Below are positions 1 to 6,621 of a DNA stretch of 7,512 bases, piece after piece. The stretch's first letter is position 1. Each line of letters starts with the position of its first letter. The DNA lies in assembly GCA_014860845.1 (NCBI GenBank), contig JACZIY010000717.1:1-7512 (forward strand). The letters run 5' to 3'. The notes under the pieces were generated by a model. That model was not told where the DNA came from. It saw only the letters and a list, made by a program, of their open reading frames with translations, and did not search any database. The stretch comes from Anaerolineaceae bacterium. Its GTDB lineage: Bacteria > Chloroflexota > Anaerolineae > Anaerolineales > Anaerolineaceae. The translations under genes and the position numbers were made by a program.

Positions 1-1794
1 TGTTTTTGCTGCTCCCATATGTTTCAGGGGTGAATTTTCCCAGAGGGTTTCAATATTCTCATAAGGTGGTTGATTTCCAAATATTTCCTGGAAAGCCCAA
101 TTGAAATCACTGGATCCCCACATGCTGATTAAATTACTGACTACTCTTTGCGCAACTCCAGCTTTGAAGCGCTGCGTATGACCAATAATCCAGAGAGTCA
201 TGTAACCACCATAGCTTCCTCCGGTCACTCCCATTTTATCAGGGTCAATATAAGGTAATTTTTCAACATAATCAGCCCAACACATCAAATCTTGGTAATC
301 TTTGGTTCCCCATTTGCCACCATGAATAGATTTTGTGTGTTCCTCTCCATAGCCTGTTCCACCTCTGGGGTTTGAAAAGTAAACAACATACCCTTTGGCT
401 GCCAGGAAGTAGAACTCGTGCATGAAAAAATTTCCATATTGGGTGATCGGGCCACCATGGATTTCCATAATGGAAGGATATTTTTTTGATGGGTCAAATC
501 CTGGAGGTTTTAGAATCCAGCCTTGCAGGTCATTATTATCACTGCCTTTGAACCAGACTTCTTCGAACAGACCCAAATCCAATTTATTGAACCAATTTTC
601 ATTGAATTTACTTAATTGCTTTAAATCTGCTGGGTGATCCATGGAACGAATGAAAATTTGGGGAAGTGCATTTGGTTGACCAAGCAGAAACATCAGGTTC
701 GTTTGAGATTTATCAAACATGGGCTTCCCAACGACGCCAAGGACTTCGATGATGGGTAATAATTCTTCTGTTTCGATGTTTATTTTCATTAACACGGTTT
801 TTCCATGTTTTGCTATTTGGAAAAAAATCCATCTTCCATCCGTGGACCAGAAAGGGGAAACCATTGGTGCTGGCCCATTATCGTTGAGAGTACTTCCATT
901 TACATGAAGATCGTATTTTTCTGTCAGATTTTTGGCTGGTTGACTTCCGTCAGAAGGGACAATCCAGATATTATGATTTCTCCATCCTTCCCCTTCGCCA
1001 ATCTGGGCAATGTAACTGATCCATTTCCCATCCGGTGAGAAGGTGCCATTATCCTTGGGACCAATTGGGGTTTCGAATTTGCGAGTATCTCCAGATACGA
1101 GATTCATAACAAATAAGTCGATGCGGTCTGGCTGCAAATCGGGGTCTGGCATCTGGTTTGTAAAATATCCTAATTCCTTGCTATCAGGAGACCAGAATGG
1201 TGAATAATCATCATAAACTGGATGATTGGTTAACTGTTTAGCTTTACCGTTTTTTGCATTTATTTTCCATAAATGTCGACGATCTTCAGGGTACCATCCA
1301 TATCCATCTAATCGATAGAATACACGGGTTATCTTTCTAGAGACGATTCCCAGTTTGTTTTTTGCTTCATCTTTTTCTCTCTCGAGGGTATCCGGATTCT
1401 TTTTGCGAAACTCGCTAATGAAATTTTTACCATCTGGTGACCACGAAAAGCTCAGAAATTCACCTTCCAGGTTTGTTAATTTTTGAGCCTCACCACCATT
1501 AATGGTTATCAGATAAATTTGTGGTTGTTTTTCATTGTCCCGATTAGACAAGAACGCGATAGTTTTTCCGTCTGGTGACCATTTGGGACTGGAGTCATTC
1601 TGGTCGCCTGTTGTAAATACCGTTTCTTTTCCTGTTTCGATTTCGTGTAAATATAAATTGGAAAATTTTTTCTGATCTTTCTCCCTGATGCGTTGAACTG
1701 AACTGACCACAAATTTTCCATCAGGTGAGATGCAAGCATCCTGAATTAATAGCATGCGATATAAATCTGTTGCTTGAATTGTATTTTTACTCAT
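1..1794 (-). CDS. S9-family serine peptidase (prolyl oligopeptidase / acylaminoacyl-peptidase type), 3' end cut by window edge
   Basis: The frame is open without a stop from the ATG at 1794 to base 1, giving 598 residues. A good ribosome site (AAAGGA) lies just upstream. The N-terminal half is a beta-propeller: six WSPDGK-like PD40/TolB repeats are visible, with their Asp at about residues 25, 75, 121, 204, 255 and 319. The alpha/beta-hydrolase domain follows, with IHGGP at about 445-449 (oxyanion-hole region), NPRGGTGYG, and the nucleophile elbow GGSYGGYM with catalytic Ser527. The protein would cleave short or N-acylated peptides, the propeller limiting substrate size. No signal peptide is seen, so it is probably cytoplasmic. 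The frame leaves the window just after SPLKHMGAAKT, where relatives continue for roughly 70-90 residues carrying the catalytic Asp and His. The gene is therefore truncated by the window, with no sign that it is broken. It is the last visible gene of the leftward block, behind a hairpin that may limit read-through from gpmA. The family is certain; the exact substrate class (acylaminoacyl or dipeptidyl) is not. Confidence 0.93.
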   Translation of the reverse strand, partial: MSKNTIQATDLYRMLLIQDACISPDGKFVVSSVQRIREKDQKKFSNLYLHEIETGKETVFTTGDQNDSSPKWSPDGKTIAFLSNRDNEKQPQIYLITINGGEAQKLTNLEGEFLSFSWSPDGKNFISEFRKKNPDTLEREKDEAKNKLGIVSRKITRVFYRLDGYGWYPEDRRHLWKINAKNGKAKQLTNHPVYDDYSPFWSPDSKELGYFTNQMPDPDLQPDRIDLFVMNLVSGDTRKFETPIGPKDNGTFSPDGKWISYIAQIGEGEGWRNHNIWIVPSDGSQPAKNLTEKYDLHVNGSTLNDNGPAPMVSPFWSTDGRWIFFQIAKHGKTVLMKINIETEELLPIIEVLGVVGKPMFDKSQTNLMFLLGQPNALPQIFIRSMDHPADLKQLSKFNENWFNKLDLGLFEEVWFKGSDNNDLQGWILKPPGFDPSKKYPSIMEIHGGPITQYGNFFMHEFYFLAAKGYVVYFSNPRGGTGYGEEHTKSIHGGKWGTKDYQDLMCWADYVEKLPYIDPDKMGVTGGSYGGYMTLWIIGHTQRFKAGVAQRVVSNLISMWGSSDFNWAFQEIFGNQPPYENIETLWENSPLKHMGAAKT

Positions 1795-1809
1795 CTTTTT
1801 TCCTTTATA

Positions 1810-1847
1810 AAAAGTGCTTATCTTGAAAACAGACAACAAGATAAGCA
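1810..1847 (-). terminator. Terminator-like hairpin after gpmA, just upstream of the peptidase start
   Basis: A perfect 11-bp inverted repeat (1815-1825 with 1837-1847; arm TGCTTATCTTG) surrounds an 11-nt loop. On the minus strand the stem is followed, after AC, by TTTTT, as in an intrinsic terminator. The stem is AT-rich and the T-run short, so termination may be partial. It begins 26 nt past the gpmA stop and its T-run ends about 15 nt before the peptidase ATG, next to the peptidase ribosome site. It could be a terminator, an attenuator or an mRNA-processing hairpin. Confidence 0.65.
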
Positions 1848-1873
1848 ACTTTAGTTAAACATTTTTCGGATAC

Positions 1874-2620
1874 TTATTTGGCTTTACCTTGATTTGCTAC
1901 TGCATCCATTGCTTTTTTGATGGCTTCTGGATCTCCCAAATAGTAATGTTTAATTGGTTTCAGATTTTCATCTAACTCATACACCAGGGGAACTCCAGTG
2001 GGAATATTCAAGGAAATAATTTCTTCTTCTGATACATTATCGAGGTGTTTTACCAGCGCCCGTAAACTATTTCCATGAGCAACAATCACAACCTTTTTGC
2101 CTTCTTTTACCAGAGGTGCAATTTCATCATTCCATAATGGCAAAAAGCGCGCAACGGTGTCTTTCAGACATTCCGTGAGAGGTAATTCATCGACTGTTAG
2201 ATTCGCATAGCGAGGATCATGCCCTGGGAAACGGGAATCGCTATCCTCAAGGGCTGGAGGTTGTGTATCATAACTCCTGCGCCAAATTTTTACCTGATCT
2301 TCCCCATATTTTGCTGCTGTTTCTGCTTTATTTAGACCTTGCAAAGCTCCATAATGGCGTTCATTTAATCGCCAATCTCGAATAACCGGGATCCACATCA
2401 GATCCATTTCATCCATTACGATCCATAAAGTTCGGATGGCACGTTTCAACACAGAAGTATAAGCAATATCAAAGGCAAATCCTTCTGCCTTTAATAACTT
2501 GCCACCGTTTATCGCTTCCACGGTTCCCTTTTCAGTCAGGTCAACATCGGTCCACCCTGTAAAAAGGTTTAATTTGTTCCATTCACTTTCACCATGGCGA
2601 ATTAATACAAGTTTATACAT
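1874..2620 (-). CDS. gpmA: 2,3-bisphosphoglycerate-dependent phosphoglycerate mutase
   Basis: This cytoplasmic enzyme interconverts 3- and 2-phosphoglycerate in glycolysis and gluconeogenesis through a phosphohistidine intermediate. At 248 residues it has the normal length of the cofactor-dependent family. The signature [10 protein letters not shown] sits at residues 6-15 with the phosphorylated His9. Other family landmarks are [13 protein letters not shown] (20-32), [11 protein letters not shown] (56-66, Arg60), the [10 protein letters not shown] active-site loop (86-95, Glu87 as likely acid/base) and [10 protein letters not shown] (180-189) with the second catalytic His182. All catalytic residues expected by comparison with E. 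coli GpmA are present. The ATG at 2620 is preceded by AGAGG at suitable spacing and the family motif starts five residues in, so the start is secure. It lies 51 nt downstream of the Lit-like gene in the same direction with no strong terminator between them, so co-transcription is likely. A terminator-like hairpin follows it. Confidence 0.97.
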   Translation of the reverse strand: MYKLVLIRHGESEWNKLNLFTGWTDVDLTEKGTVEAINGGKLLKAEGFAFDIAYTSVLKRAIRTLWIVMDEMDLMWIPVIRDWRLNERHYGALQGLNKAETAAKYGEDQVKIWRRSYDTQPPALEDSDSRFPGHDPRYANLTVDELPLTECLKDTVARFLPLWNDEIAPLVKEGKKVVIVAHGNSLRALVKHLDNVSEEEIISLNIPTGVPLVYELDENLKPIKHYYLGDPEAIKKAMDAVANQGKAK

Positions 2621-2644
2621 TTTCTACCTCTCATCATTTTGGAA

Positions 2645-2653
2645 ATTAAACCA
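2645..2653 (-). promoter_or_regulatory. Possible extended -10 promoter for gpmA
   Basis: On the minus strand TGGTTTAAT matches an extended -10 element (TGn plus a TATAAT variant). It would start transcription near 2638 and leave a leader of about 18 nt that includes the AGAGG ribosome site. No good -35 is visible. The same bases form the right-hand part of a 6-bp AAACCA/TGGTTT hairpin, and the region is very A/T-rich, so the match could be chance. It would give gpmA its own promoter inside the leftward block. Confidence 0.22.
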
Positions 2654-2671
2654 CTTTGGTTTTTTTAAAAA

Positions 2672-3340
2672 TTAAATTTTTTTATATTTCATTTTATGGC
2701 CATAAATGGCGAAAAAAAGTGCTACTGCAACCGTAATTATACCCATAAAAATGAAGGCATCCTGCCATAAACGCATGGGGAATAATCGTATTAATGTATC
2801 AGAAAAATAAAACAACCACGTGTCACCTACAAAAAATACCTTATGAAAAGCCGTAAATAAAGCATCAAAACTAATCACAACTGCTATTAATATTGCGCCA
2901 ATTAGACCCAGAGTTAACCTACCACCATTACTGGCATCACCCCAGATCCAATGGAGCTCATTTTTTATTTTTGCCCAGATAATGATCACAATGTACAGGA
3001 TCAGGAAGACATAGAAAAGGCGCAATGATTGCTGAAGAAGAATTTTTACATCCACCATGTGGCTTACTTCACGCTCGTTGTAAATGGAAGTGCCATCCTC
3101 AAATCGAAGATTCTCAAGAAATTCAGGATCTTCGTTATTAAAAAGGTATTGGATGGACTGGGATCCCCATTTAAGGCGCTCTTCTTTCGAAAATCCATAG
3201 GGGTCGGATGGAAAACCTGGCGTGTTATATTCGACAACTAAAAACAATGGGGTAAAAAGAACTCGAATGGAAAACATGATCAGAACGAATGGGAAAGTAA
3301 TTGTGATAAACAGGGACAAGAGCTTTGTAATCAATTTCAT
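2672..3340 (-). CDS. TIGR01906/DUF1461 family membrane protein, probable lipoprotein intramolecular transacylase (Lit-like)
   Basis: This is a 222-residue polytopic protein with four predicted helices (about 11-33, 105-122, 143-163, 193-213). Positive residues at 124-141 and at the C-terminus (KMKYKK) place both ends and the middle loop in the cytoplasm. The 34-104 segment and the short 164-190 segment would then lie outside. Both carry family signatures: YNEREVSHMVDVK (87-99) and FHKVFF plus GDTW (165-175), with LIRLFP at 183-188. From memory, this family includes Lit of Bacillus cereus and Enterococcus, which moves the sn-2 acyl chain of a diacylglyceryl lipoprotein to the N-terminal cysteine, giving the lyso form, and whose essential residues are two histidines 72 apart. 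Here His94 and His166 are also 72 apart on the outer face. The start ATG overlaps the stop of the upstream gene as ATGA, so its translation is probably coupled. The family call is strong; the Lit activity is inferred. Confidence 0.8.
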   Translation of the reverse strand: MKLITKLLSLFITITFPFVLIMFSIRVLFTPLFLVVEYNTPGFPSDPYGFSKEERLKWGSQSIQYLFNNEDPEFLENLRFEDGTSIYNEREVSHMVDVKILLQQSLRLFYVFLILYIVIIIWAKIKNELHWIWGDASNGGRLTLGLIGAILIAVVISFDALFTAFHKVFFVGDTWLFYFSDTLIRLFPMRLWQDAFIFMGIITVAVALFFAIYGHKMKYKKI

Positions 3341-4887
3341 TGTAATGTCTCCACCTCTCCTTGCAGGAAAAATTCAATAATCATTGCATTGGTTAGCCAC
3401 TCAATAGGAGCTTTGTCATCTGTAAACACGATCGATTTAGTTGGAGGATCTTGCAGGTTATCAGCTGTGATTTTGAGTGTTTCTAATAATAAAGGGTGCG
3501 TTTTTTGGACGTCCAATTGCTGAAAATTTATTTCAAGGTTGGATGATTCGGTAGGTATTTTGGAGGCAAATAATATTGAGTTGAAGGAATCTGGCAAGTC
3601 CATGACATGGATGGTCGGAAAAACATCCAGAATCGTTGAACCAAGAGCATCAATTAATCGGCGATCATTCAGTCCTCTTCCAATATTAATAACCATAACC
3701 CCATTTGTTTCCAGATGCTCATATACTTCGGTGAAAAACTCTTTTGTTGTGAAGTGCCAGGGAATATACGGGGGGCGATAGGCGTCCACACTGATTATGT
3801 CGTATGTGTTTTTACTGGTACTTAATCCCCAACGCCCATCCTGAACGTATACCGATAAATTAGGAATATTCATTCCAAAGAATTCATTTCCAACTTCAAC
3901 TATTTTCGGATCAATTTCAAATCCATCAATCAGGATTCCAGGATAAACTTCAGCTGCCTGTCTGGCCGTCGTTCCGGCAGCCAGTCCAACAATCGCGATT
4001 GAATCCACATCATCAAATTCAATAGGGGGATTGTTGAAAAAGGGAGCAGCCAGAACCTGTTCCCAAGGTCCAAAATAATTAAGTTGTTCGGGATGGTAAA
4101 TGGAATGAACACCCTGTCCTTCATTTAATCTTAATAGATGAAATCCATTTACTTCCAATACTTGAATGTAATTGTAGGAAGATTCGGTTTCAAAAATCAA
4201 CCCTTCTGTATTCTTGTCAGTTCCAGGAGCACCAAATAACACCAGCATGATTACGATGATGGGCATCCAGATGAGTGAAAGCGCTTTTTTCCAGTTAACA
4301 ACAAAAATCAATGAAATCAATGCAAATACAAGAAGAATTGAGCCGATCACCAGAAAAGTTCGATAGGTTCCAATCAATGGAATTAATATGATATCCGGGA
4401 TAAAAGTACCGACAAAAGATCCCAGGGTAGAGACTGCATATATTTTTCCTGAAACGGTACCAGCTTGTCTTGAATCCTGGATTGCTAATCGAATAGCAAA
4501 TGGAGATGCCGTCCCTAACAAGGTGATGGGAATGATAAAGAGGACCATGACAACGACAAATGATCCTATGAGATTGCCAATCCATAACTGGTCAAATGAA
4601 TCGGCAGCAATTTGGAGTACTGGTCTGGCTGCAAATGGAACCAGACAGATAGAGAAAGCTCCCCAGGCTAAAATGGAAAAGAAGGTTTCATATTTGGGTG
4701 AGCGATCTGCCCATTTCCCACCCACAAAATAACCGATCGTCAGATAAATTAAGATCAGGCCTATGATCGAAGCCCAAATGAGATTACTGGTTCCAAAATA
4801 ATTTCCAAGCAATCGCCCGGTAGCCATTTCTGCTGCGAGCGTTACCATCCCTGAGAAAAACACTGCTATATAAAGAATTTTTCGCAT
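3337..4887 (-). CDS. Membrane protein with C-terminal spermidine-synthase-like domain (fused transporter-like/SpeE-like family)
   Basis: The 516-residue protein has two parts. Residues 1-220 form about seven hydrophobic helices with MFS-like short motifs (GYFVGGKWADRS near 52-63, a glycine-rich stretch near 145-160). Residues 230-510 are a soluble Rossmann-type domain like spermidine synthase (PF01564). It shows SSYNYIQV (236-243), the nucleotide loop GLAAGTTARQ (301-310), DGFEIDPKIV (321-330) whose acidic residue should contact the aminopropyl or methyl donor, DGRWGL (350-355), SVDAYRPPYIPWHFTTKEFF (366-385) with the Asp368 equivalent, and TDDKAPIEWLT near the C-terminus. The loop lacks the GGGDGG form of true polyamine synthases, so the substrate is unknown and polyamine synthesis should not be assumed. 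The ATG at 4887 has no ribosome site but lies 6 nt from a perfect TATAAT, suggesting a leaderless mRNA. The gene heads the leftward block and overlaps the Lit-like gene by 4 bp. Confidence 0.85.
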   Translation of the reverse strand: MRKILYIAVFFSGMVTLAAEMATGRLLGNYFGTSNLIWASIIGLILIYLTIGYFVGGKWADRSPKYETFFSILAWGAFSICLVPFAARPVLQIAADSFDQLWIGNLIGSFVVVMVLFIIPITLLGTASPFAIRLAIQDSRQAGTVSGKIYAVSTLGSFVGTFIPDIILIPLIGTYRTFLVIGSILLVFALISLIFVVNWKKALSLIWMPIIVIMLVLFGAPGTDKNTEGLIFETESSYNYIQVLEVNGFHLLRLNEGQGVHSIYHPEQLNYFGPWEQVLAAPFFNNPPIEFDDVDSIAIVGLAAGTTARQAAEVYPGILIDGFEIDPKIVEVGNEFFGMNIPNLSVYVQDGRWGLSTSKNTYDIISVDAYRPPYIPWHFTTKEFFTEVYEHLETNGVMVINIGRGLNDRRLIDALGSTILDVFPTIHVMDLPDSFNSILFASKIPTESSNLEINFQQLDVQKTHPLLLETLKITADNLQDPPTKSIVFTDDKAPIEWLTNAMIIEFFLQGEVETLQ

Positions 4888-4893
4888 CTCAAA

Positions 4894-4899
4894 ATTATA
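4894..4899 (-). promoter_or_regulatory. -10 box for the leftward block (leaderless start)
   Basis: A perfect TATAAT on the minus strand ends 6 nt before the ATG at 4887. Counting seven bases on gives a transcription start at or next to the A of ATG. No Shine-Dalgarno sequence lies between, which fits a leaderless transcript. The expected -35 region (about 4917-4922) shows no TTGACA-like match. Confidence 0.6.
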
Positions 4900-4905
4900 C
4901 CGTAT

Positions 4906-4937
4906 GCAAATGATTTAGGTATTTAGAATTCAGTTGC
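4906..4937. repeat. Imperfect inverted repeat in the divergent promoter, candidate operator
   Basis: GCAAATGA (4906-4913) and TCAGTTGC (4930-4937) are inverted copies matching at 7 of 8 positions. Their centres are 24 bp apart with a 16-bp A/T-rich gap. The repeat lies between the two outward-facing -10 boxes and covers both expected -35 regions, where one regulator dimer could control both directions. Short repeats occur by chance in A/T-rich DNA, so this is tentative. Confidence 0.3.
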
Positions 4938-4938
4938 G

Positions 4939-4944
4939 TATAAT
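4939..4944 (+). promoter_or_regulatory. -10 box for the NAD(P)HX-repair gene
   Basis: A perfect TATAAT on the plus strand puts the expected transcription start near 4951. That is the first base of the GGAGGG ribosome site, so the leader would be only about nine bases. No clear -35 is present at 4915-4921. Confidence 0.55.
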
Positions 4945-4950
4945 ATATAT

Positions 4951-4956
4951 GGAGGG
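4951..4956 (+). promoter_or_regulatory. Ribosome binding site GGAGGG of the NAD(P)HX-repair gene
   Basis: A strong Shine-Dalgarno sequence lies three bases before the ATG at 4960. It fixes that start, and it contrasts with the divergent gene on the other strand, which has none. Confidence 0.75.
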
Positions 4957-4959
4957 CTT

Positions 4960-6570
4960 ATGAAACTGGTAACGGTAGCTGAAATGCGATCAATTGAGGA
5001 AGAAGCAAATCAAAAAGGGGTTTCTTACACAGAGATGATGGAACGGGCTGGCAAAGGGGTTGCTGATTTTATCCAGAATTATTATGGCTCAATCCAAAAT
5101 CCAGTCGTTACTGCACTGGTTGGCAATGGAAATAATGGCGGTGACGCTTTGGTTGCTCTTTCGTATTTAGCAAAACAGGGCTGGGAAGTTAGAGCATATT
5201 TATCAAAGGATAGAGATGACCCCTTAATAAAAAGAGTTGAGGATGCTGGTGGGAAAATTATTGATACCAATACAAAAAAATCAAATGACACCCTCAAAAA
5301 ATGGCTGATGGAAAGCCAGGTTGTTATCGATGGACTATTGGGAACGGGATTTCAACTTCCAATTCGCGAACCTTATCAATCCATTATGCATCAAGTCAAA
5401 GAATCCAATGGTAATTTTAAAATTGTTGCCGTCGATTGCCCCTCTGGCATTAATTGTGATACTGGGGAAACAGCGGATGAATGCCTGTTTGCTGATCTCA
5501 CAGTTTGTATGCAAGCCGTGAAAATAGGCATGCTATCCTTCCCTGCTTACCAATACCTTGGTCAACTGGAGATTGTGGATCTGGATCTTCCGGATAATCT
5601 GGATGCAGAAAGAAAAGTAAAAAGAGAAGTTGCTACGGCTGAATGTGTTCGAAAATTATTACCAGCTCGCCCGTTGCAATCGCATAAAGGTACTTTTGGT
5701 ACTGCCATGATCATTGCAGGGTCTATCAATTATACTGGTGCAGCCTATTTATCTGGCATGGCAGCTTATAGGATTGGGACTGGATTGGTGAAAATGGCTG
5801 TTCCTGGCCCGATTTATTCAGCCTTGGCTGGTAATTTTTCAGAGGCAACCTGGTTATTACTTCCACATGATATGGGCGTTATCCAGGCTGAAAGTGCTGC
5901 GCTTGTGCAAAAGAACCTGGATAAGGTAACAGCACTTTTATTAGGTCCTGGATGGGGATTAGAAGATACAACCAAAGAATTTTTGGAGAGATTATTAAAA
6001 GGGAAATCATCCAGCCAAAAGAAAAAAAGTGGGATTGGATTTGTTATGATGGAGGCTGAAGAAGATGCTGAAATGACCAGCCTATTACCACCCATCGTGG
6101 TGGATGCGGATGGATTGAAATTACTCTCAAAAATTAGCAATTGGCAGAAAATCCTACCAGAAAATTCTATTCTTACACCACATCCTGGTGAAATGGCTGT
6201 CATGACCGACCTTGATTTAAAGGATATCCAGGCGAATCGCATGATGGTGGCTTTAGAATATTCACAAAAATGGGGACACGTGGTTGTTCTAAAAGGAGCT
6301 TTGACCATTGTCGCTGCTCCGGATGGCCGGTTGACAATTATTCCAGTGGCGAATCCGGCTTTGGCGCGTGCAGGTTCTGGTGATGTATTAGCAGGATTAA
6401 TTACCGGGCTGCTTGCCCAGGGGAAAAAACCATTTGAAGCTGCCACAGCTGGGGTATGGATTCACGCCCAGGCTGGTATTGAGGCAGCTGAACGAATTGG
6501 TCATCCTGCATCTGTTATTGCTGGGGATTTATTAGGGTCAGTCGCTGCAGTCCTGGCAAGATTGGGATAA
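4960..6570 (+). CDS. nnr: Bifunctional NAD(P)H-hydrate epimerase / ADP-dependent (S)-NAD(P)H-hydrate dehydratase
   Basis: This cytoplasmic metabolite-repair enzyme converts damaged NADHX and NADPHX back to NADH and NADPH. The N-terminal epimerase domain (YjeF_N, about 1-215) shows GNGNNGGDAL (55-64), VIDGLLGTG (122-130) and VAVDCPSGIN (157-166). The C-terminal dehydratase domain (carbohydrate-kinase-like, about 225-536) shows SHKGTFG (241-247), GSINYTGAA (254-262), LLGPGWG (327-333), VDADGL (381-386), TPHPGEM (406-412), LKGA (444-447) and NPALARAGSGDVLAG (465-479), with the likely catalytic Asp475. The 536-residue length is a little above the usual 490-515. The excess lies at about 347-376, a Lys/Ser-rich then acidic insertion between two core elements. 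The start is fixed by GGAGGG and the family motif VAEMRSIE right after it. The gene appears to stand alone rightward, with converging genes beyond. Both activities look intact, as every main motif is present. Confidence 0.96.
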   Translation: MKLVTVAEMRSIEEEANQKGVSYTEMMERAGKGVADFIQNYYGSIQNPVVTALVGNGNNGGDALVALSYLAKQGWEVRAYLSKDRDDPLIKRVEDAGGKIIDTNTKKSNDTLKKWLMESQVVIDGLLGTGFQLPIREPYQSIMHQVKESNGNFKIVAVDCPSGINCDTGETADECLFADLTVCMQAVKIGMLSFPAYQYLGQLEIVDLDLPDNLDAERKVKREVATAECVRKLLPARPLQSHKGTFGTAMIIAGSINYTGAAYLSGMAAYRIGTGLVKMAVPGPIYSALAGNFSEATWLLLPHDMGVIQAESAALVQKNLDKVTALLLGPGWGLEDTTKEFLERLLKGKSSSQKKKSGIGFVMMEAEEDAEMTSLLPPIVVDADGLKLLSKISNWQKILPENSILTPHPGEMAVMTDLDLKDIQANRMMVALEYSQKWGHVVVLKGALTIVAAPDGRLTIIPVANPALARAGSGDVLAGLITGLLAQGKKPFEAATAGVWIHAQAGIEAAERIGHPASVIAGDLLGSVAAVLARLG

Positions 6571-6571
6571 G

Positions 6572-6602
6572 AAAAACGGTTATCCGTTTACAGGATAACC
6601 GT
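6572..6602 (-). terminator. Intrinsic terminator of the YtxG-like/YtxH pair
   Basis: A perfect 10-bp inverted repeat (6576-6585 with 6593-6602; arm ACGGTTATCC) with a 7-nt loop is followed on the minus strand by TTTTTC. On the plus strand CTCTAAG follows instead, so the hairpin is built for leftward transcription. It may still stop rightward transcripts of the repair gene less efficiently, since that stop codon is only 5 bp away. Confidence 0.85.
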
Positions 6603-6621
6603 CTCTAAGTCCCAAAGGAGT

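Noticed and set aside
1..1794. Possibility that the peptidase is a pseudogene because catalytic Asp and His are absent
   Set aside because: The frame is uninterrupted and simply leaves the window before the region where these residues lie in the family.
2648..2667. Plus-strand hairpin AAACCA-CTT-TGGTTT followed by a T-run, resembling a rightward terminator
   Set aside because: No rightward gene lies upstream, the stem is only 6 bp with three G/C pairs at most on each arm, and the region is simply A/T-rich. On the minus strand it lacks a proper T-run, so it is not called as the end of the Lit-like gene either.
4388..4732. 114-residue plus-strand open frame opposite the membrane domain of the SpeE-like gene
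   Set aside because: It is antisense shadow of a confidently coded region, without domain similarity or promoter.
5814..6446. 210-residue open frame on the minus strand inside the NAD(P)HX-repair gene
   Set aside because: It is fully antisense to a gene with strong family motifs, its translation is rich in Ser/Pro/Phe as expected from a shadow frame, and it has no ribosome site or recognisable domain.
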